A DNA stretch of 64,000 nucleotides from Ephydatia muelleri (Eukaryota > Porifera > Demospongiae > Spongillida > Spongillidae), in assembly GCA_013339895.1 (NCBI GenBank), contig JABACO010000002.1, positions 13,674,736 to 13,738,735 of the forward strand, read 5' to 3'. Below, piece by piece: positions 60,278 to 64,000 of this stretch. The notes below the pieces were generated by a model, which saw only the letters and a list, made by a program, of their open reading frames with translations, was not told where the DNA came from and did no database searches. Made by a program: the position numbers and the translations under genes. Position 1 is the stretch's first letter, and each line of letters opens with the position of its first letter.

Positions 60278-63265
60278 ATGGAGGAGTATTCAATCGCCTC
60301 CCTCCTCAACGTGTCACAGGTGAGCAGGGAAGGGGTTCTGTGCGCTAACTTACAATCAAAATACTCTGGCAGAATGAGGAGCTAGAAGGCGAGAATCATG
60401 AAAAGGTACATTCGTTACACCGCCATCTCCATCCTCTACTTTACGTCATCTTCTTCAGCTAGACGAATTCATATGCGCTCATGGCGAGATGCTTAGCGAC
60501 GAGGAGGGCTCTCTGAACCACTCACCACTGAGCACGCCCACCAAGGTCCAAAAAGAAAACTTACCCCCATTATTTTCATGTTGCGTTCTTGTCTGCTGTG
60601 TGCTTGCGCAGTCCGGGGCTGACGCCCATCGATACTCCCCAAGCAGCCCTCTCTCCTGCGGTCCCACGAGTCAGCCACAGGACCCTTACCCTGTCAGCCA
60701 TTCCTGCCTCACCCTCCCCTCTGACCTCAGTGGCACTCACCAGTCTGACCTGTACATCCAGCCCAGGCAGCTGAACCTCTCACCCACGGGTCTGGAACAC
60801 TTGGACCGGCATGGAGCCCGACAGCCCACTATGGTTAGAGGGGAGGGTGTGTGATGTGTCTGCCCTTCCCCCATCTCTGTGACTTCCCATACTGGTTTCC
60901 GTGTCATGTGACTTCCCATACTGGTTTCCTCATCATGTGACTTTCCATCTGCACTCTTTCACTCCTCCAGTCATGTGACTTTCCATCTGCACTCTCCAGT
61001 CATTTGACTTTCCATCTTAACTCTTTCACTCCTCCAATCATGTGACTTTCCATCTGAACTCTTTCACTCCTCCAGTCGTGTGACTTTCCATCTTAACTCT
61101 TTTACTCCTCCAGTCATGTGACTTTTCATCTTAACTCTTTCACTCCTTCCCTTCATACCGTCCCGTGTTCTTTAACAATCGCCATTGTGTCCACTTACTT
61201 CACCTCGTCACTTCACTCTCTCACAACTATCTCGGCACCTCCCTCCCACCTCAAGTGTGCCCTTTCCTTTTAGTACCCACCTCCCCATCTCACACCCTCT
61301 CGACTTCCAGGTGCCTCCCTCCCCCTTCCCTCCATACCCTTCTTTCTTTTTTTGTAGTCCACCCTTCCCCCACACCCTTCCCCCCACACACATGTATGCA
61401 GGTATCTGGGGAGGGTGATTTGGCTGAGCTGCAGCACCTGAGGGTTCTGTGCAGGGCCCAGGGGGACAGGATAGAGCAGATGGGCAAGATGACTGCAGCC
61501 AGAGACGAGGAGAACGAGAGGAACATGAGGATCATCAGGCACGAAAAGGTGGGTGGGGCATCTCGTTAGACACGATGACGTGGGCGTGGCATCTCATTAG
61601 ACATGGAAAGGTGGGCGTGGCATCTCATTACATTGAAAGGTGGCGTGGCATCTCATTACATTGAAAGGTGGGCGTGGCATCTCATTACATTGAAAGGTGG
61701 GCGGGGCAACTAATGAAAAGGAGGGTGGGGCATATTAGGATCATCAGGAGATGAAAAAGTTGATGGGGCAGCAGAAGTGGCTCGCATGGGAGGTGTCTTG
61801 TGTTGCCCTTACATGGTCATGGACTATGTTGTCCTTACATGGTCATGGACTATGTTGTCCTTGGTCCCTCCCTCTAGACAGTGGCAATGGAAGAGCTAGA
61901 CAAGATGGCCAAGCTGTACAGAGAGCTTGAAGCATCCAAGGAGGGTCTTGGGAGGGAGATGGCTGCACTCAGGAACAGGTGGGGGAGGAAGAGGTTGAGC
62001 GTGCAGGACCTTGGGAAGACTCCAGAAGGAGGTGAGTGGTGGAGGTATGTTGGTGGAGGGGTGAGGAGGGTAGTTGGTGGAGTGGGAGTAGGGTATGTGG
62101 TGGGAGGGTGAGGGTATGTTGTTGCAGGGGTGAGGAGGGTATGTTGGTGGGGGGGAGGGGTTTTTGAGGTAGTGGTATGTTGTTGGGGGGTGAGGAGGTA
62201 TTGTTGGTGTAGGCGAGGTGGTGAGGGTGTGGGTGGATTGTTGGTGGCAGGGGGTGTCGGTTTTTTGTTGTATTTGTGATTGGTATGGTGATTTTGGTGG
62301 AGGGTGCTGGCGGGTATGTTGGTGGAGGGGTGCGGCGGTCTGTTGGTGGCGGGGTGCGGCGGGTCTGGTGGTGCAGGGGTGGTCGGTGGCGGGTGTGGGG
62401 GATGTTGGCGTGTGCGGAGGGTCTGTTGGTGGCGGGTGCGGCGGGTCTGGTGGTGGCGGGTGCGGCGGGTCTGGTGGTGGCGGGTGGGTCTTGGTGGCGG
62501 GGTGCGGCGGGGTGGTGGGGTGCGGCGGGGCGTTGTGATGCTGTGTTTTTGTCTCACTTTGTGATGTCCAGCTCGTGTCACAACTGGAAAGCAGCGGAGG
62601 CCACCAAGGAATCTCTGACAGCACAGGTGTGTTGGGGTGTGTGAGAGAGGGTGTGTGTGAGGGTGTGTACACGTGTTTAGTGTGCGTGGTGATGTGTCTG
62701 CATGTATTGCACACGTGCGTGTACGGTTTGTATGGAATGTACTTGTGTATCTGTACATGTATGTGCTCCACTCTGTGGCTGGGGTACATGTAGGGGTGAA
62801 ATAACTGCATGTGCAATGGTAACTGTGTTTCGATATGGCTCAACATGTACTATACATGTACATGTGCTCATTTGTCCTGTTGTTCATATTTACATGTATT
62901 GTTTAGTACAGTACACATTCAGGAAGCATGCACATTGGCTGACGTGTGTGGATCTACAGTATGGTTCAATGTAGTCATGTATCTGGGCCCCACCTCTCAC
63001 TCACGTGTATGGCTCCACCCCCTCTCGTGGGCGTGGCCAGGTCAGGGAACTGTCCTCTTCAGATCTGCTGTCTCGTGTGAGGGATGGCTACACTAGTGCC
63101 CAGACCCAGTCAAAGGAGCTCCACGAACAGCAGGTGGCGACGCTCAAGGAAGAACTGGACGTTGTGCGGCATGACTCTGAGGCCAAGGTAGATGGGAGAG
63201 GAGGAGGCGGGGGATATTTTAAGGGAAGCATGTGTCATACATGCATGTGTGTCTGTGCATGTGCA

Positions 63266-63304
<39 letters not shown>

Positions 63305-63475
63305 ATCTGTGTGTGTGTTTGCATCTGTGTGTGTGTGTGCATCTGTGTGTGTGTGTATGCATCTGTGTGTGTGTGTGCATCTGTGTGTATGTACATCTGT
63401 GTGTGTGTGCATCTGTGTGTGTGCATCTGTGTGTGCAGTTTGAACTACATGTACATGTTCGTGCAGCAGTTCTAA

Positions 63476-63515
<40 letters not shown>

Positions 63516-63622
63516 CTTCTGTTCACTAGACTGAAGCCATTCAGCAGCTACAATCAGAGATACAGGATCTCCACGCCAGGCTGTCAGATGGTGGGCGTGG
63601 GCGACACAACTCCTCCCCCAAA
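60278..63622 (+). CDS. Coiled-coil protein, 5' part, runs off the right edge
   Basis: Exons: 60278-60319 (starts [14 protein letters not shown]), 60373-60405, 60459-60833, 61402-61548, 61878-61978, 62572-62626, 63041-63187, 63530-~63622. All joints keep frame: phase 0 except 61978/62572, which is phase 2. Exon 3 may contain a small intron after 60545, since the hydrophobic run [13 protein letters not shown] looks odd. From exon 4 on the protein is charged and heptad-like ([76 protein letters not shown]), that is, a coiled coil. Exon 3 is Ser/Pro-rich. The family is not recognised; centrosomal or cytoskeletal proteins have this look, but that is a guess. Every intron carries tandem repeats. 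Confidence 0.7.
60880..61150. repeat. ~40-bp intronic minisatellite (CATGTGACTTTCCATCT)
   Basis: Six or seven units of CAGTCATGTGACTTTCCATC + TNNACTCTTTCACTCCTC in intron 3 of the coiled-coil gene. Confidence 0.85.
61545..61722. repeat. ~31-bp intronic minisatellite
   Basis: About five units of AAAGGTGGGCGTGGCATCTC + ATTACATTG in intron 4, starting at the donor site itself. A 30-bp duplication follows at 61800-61860. Confidence 0.85.
62030..62540. repeat. G/T-rich intronic minisatellite (GGTGGCGGGTGCGGCGGGTCT)
   Basis: Degenerate units of GTTGGTGGAGGGGTGAGGAG and GGTGGCGGGTGCGGCGGGTC across intron 5. Gly/Val/Trp ORFs are artefacts. Confidence 0.85.
63255..63515. repeat. (GT)n / GTGCATCT microsatellites
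   Basis: GT runs with TGCATCTGTGTGTG units at 63255-63435 and a pure GT run at 63478-63512, in the last visible intron of the coiled-coil gene. Confidence 0.9.
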
Positions 63623-63623
63623 G

Positions 63624-64000
63624 TAACTCCATGGTGTCATACGAGGCCCCTCCCACGCATTCACTCCATGGTGTCATACGAGGCCCCTCCCACGCATGCA
63701 CGCACGCACACGTCTGCAAGACCGTGTAGCATGTGACCATGTACACACTTGTACTGGGTTATCAGTGTATGCTCGTACACCACTTTTCTCAGGCGCAAAA
63801 GTACAGCTGTATGGACAAAACGTGTGTCAATTGACATACATGTATCAATTTCACGTTTTACATGAATCCATTACACCTATACTTTTGCAGGCTTGGCTAC
63901 AGTTCATTTGCGAGCCTTTACGTATACCGCATGGTGACAGCTGCACTTATGCTTGCCATATGTCAAGGGTCCACCCACCTCTCCCTTGTTCCTCTGAGTT
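63624..64000. other. Intron or continuation, tandem duplication only
   Basis: A 41-bp unit (ACTCCATGGTGTCATACGAG + GCCCCTCCCACGCATTC) occurs twice at 63626-63700. No further exon recognised before the window ends. Confidence 0.5.

Overview
This window is eukaryotic. Genes are split by GT-AG introns, it holds animal gene families (an ARF exchange factor, a caspase, a lysosomal phospholipase, ankyrin/death-domain/ROC-COR proteins), and it is packed with minisatellites, microsatellites and transposon remains. The expanded death-domain and ROC-COR genes plus compact exons suggest an invertebrate, and a demosponge is my best guess. That is inference from gene families; no marker gene fixes the taxon.

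Layout. 1-1.9 kb: dispersed repeats, including a foldback element. 1.9-7.1 kb, minus strand: the N-terminal half and most of the Sec7 domain of a GBF1-like ARF exchange factor, with minisatellites in nearly every intron and several reading-frame problems. 7.1-11.1 kb: a hAT remnant, foldback elements, tandem repeats, an unrecognised exon on the minus strand, and a hAT-type MITE with an 8-bp target duplication. 11.2-29.5 kb, plus strand: one large gene whose modules are ankyrin array, three death-like domains, ROC-type P-loop, ROC/COR and a final death domain. Every junction I could place is phase 1. Its second intron holds a nearly complete Gypsy LTR retrotransposon (17223-21640, 5-bp target duplication) nested in an older Gypsy remnant, plus a third, inverted Gypsy remnant.

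29.8-31.8 kb: a G-rich minisatellite with a 601-bp higher-order repeat. 34.8-38.3 kb, minus strand: a paralogous death-domain exon and a recent inverted copy of the COR region. 38.4-44 kb: GT-rich satellites and a second copy of the repeat found at position 1. 46.3-46.9 kb, minus strand: the 3' exon of a caspase. 51 kb: a LINE reverse-transcriptase scrap. 53.0-56.9 kb, minus strand: a lysosomal phospholipase A2 (PLA2G15/LCAT family) gene. 60.3-63.6 kb, plus strand: the 5' part of a coiled-coil protein gene that runs off the right edge.

The death-domain/ROC-COR genes and the caspase lie within about 35 kb, which would suit a cell-death or innate-signalling neighbourhood. That link is inference from domain content and proximity only.
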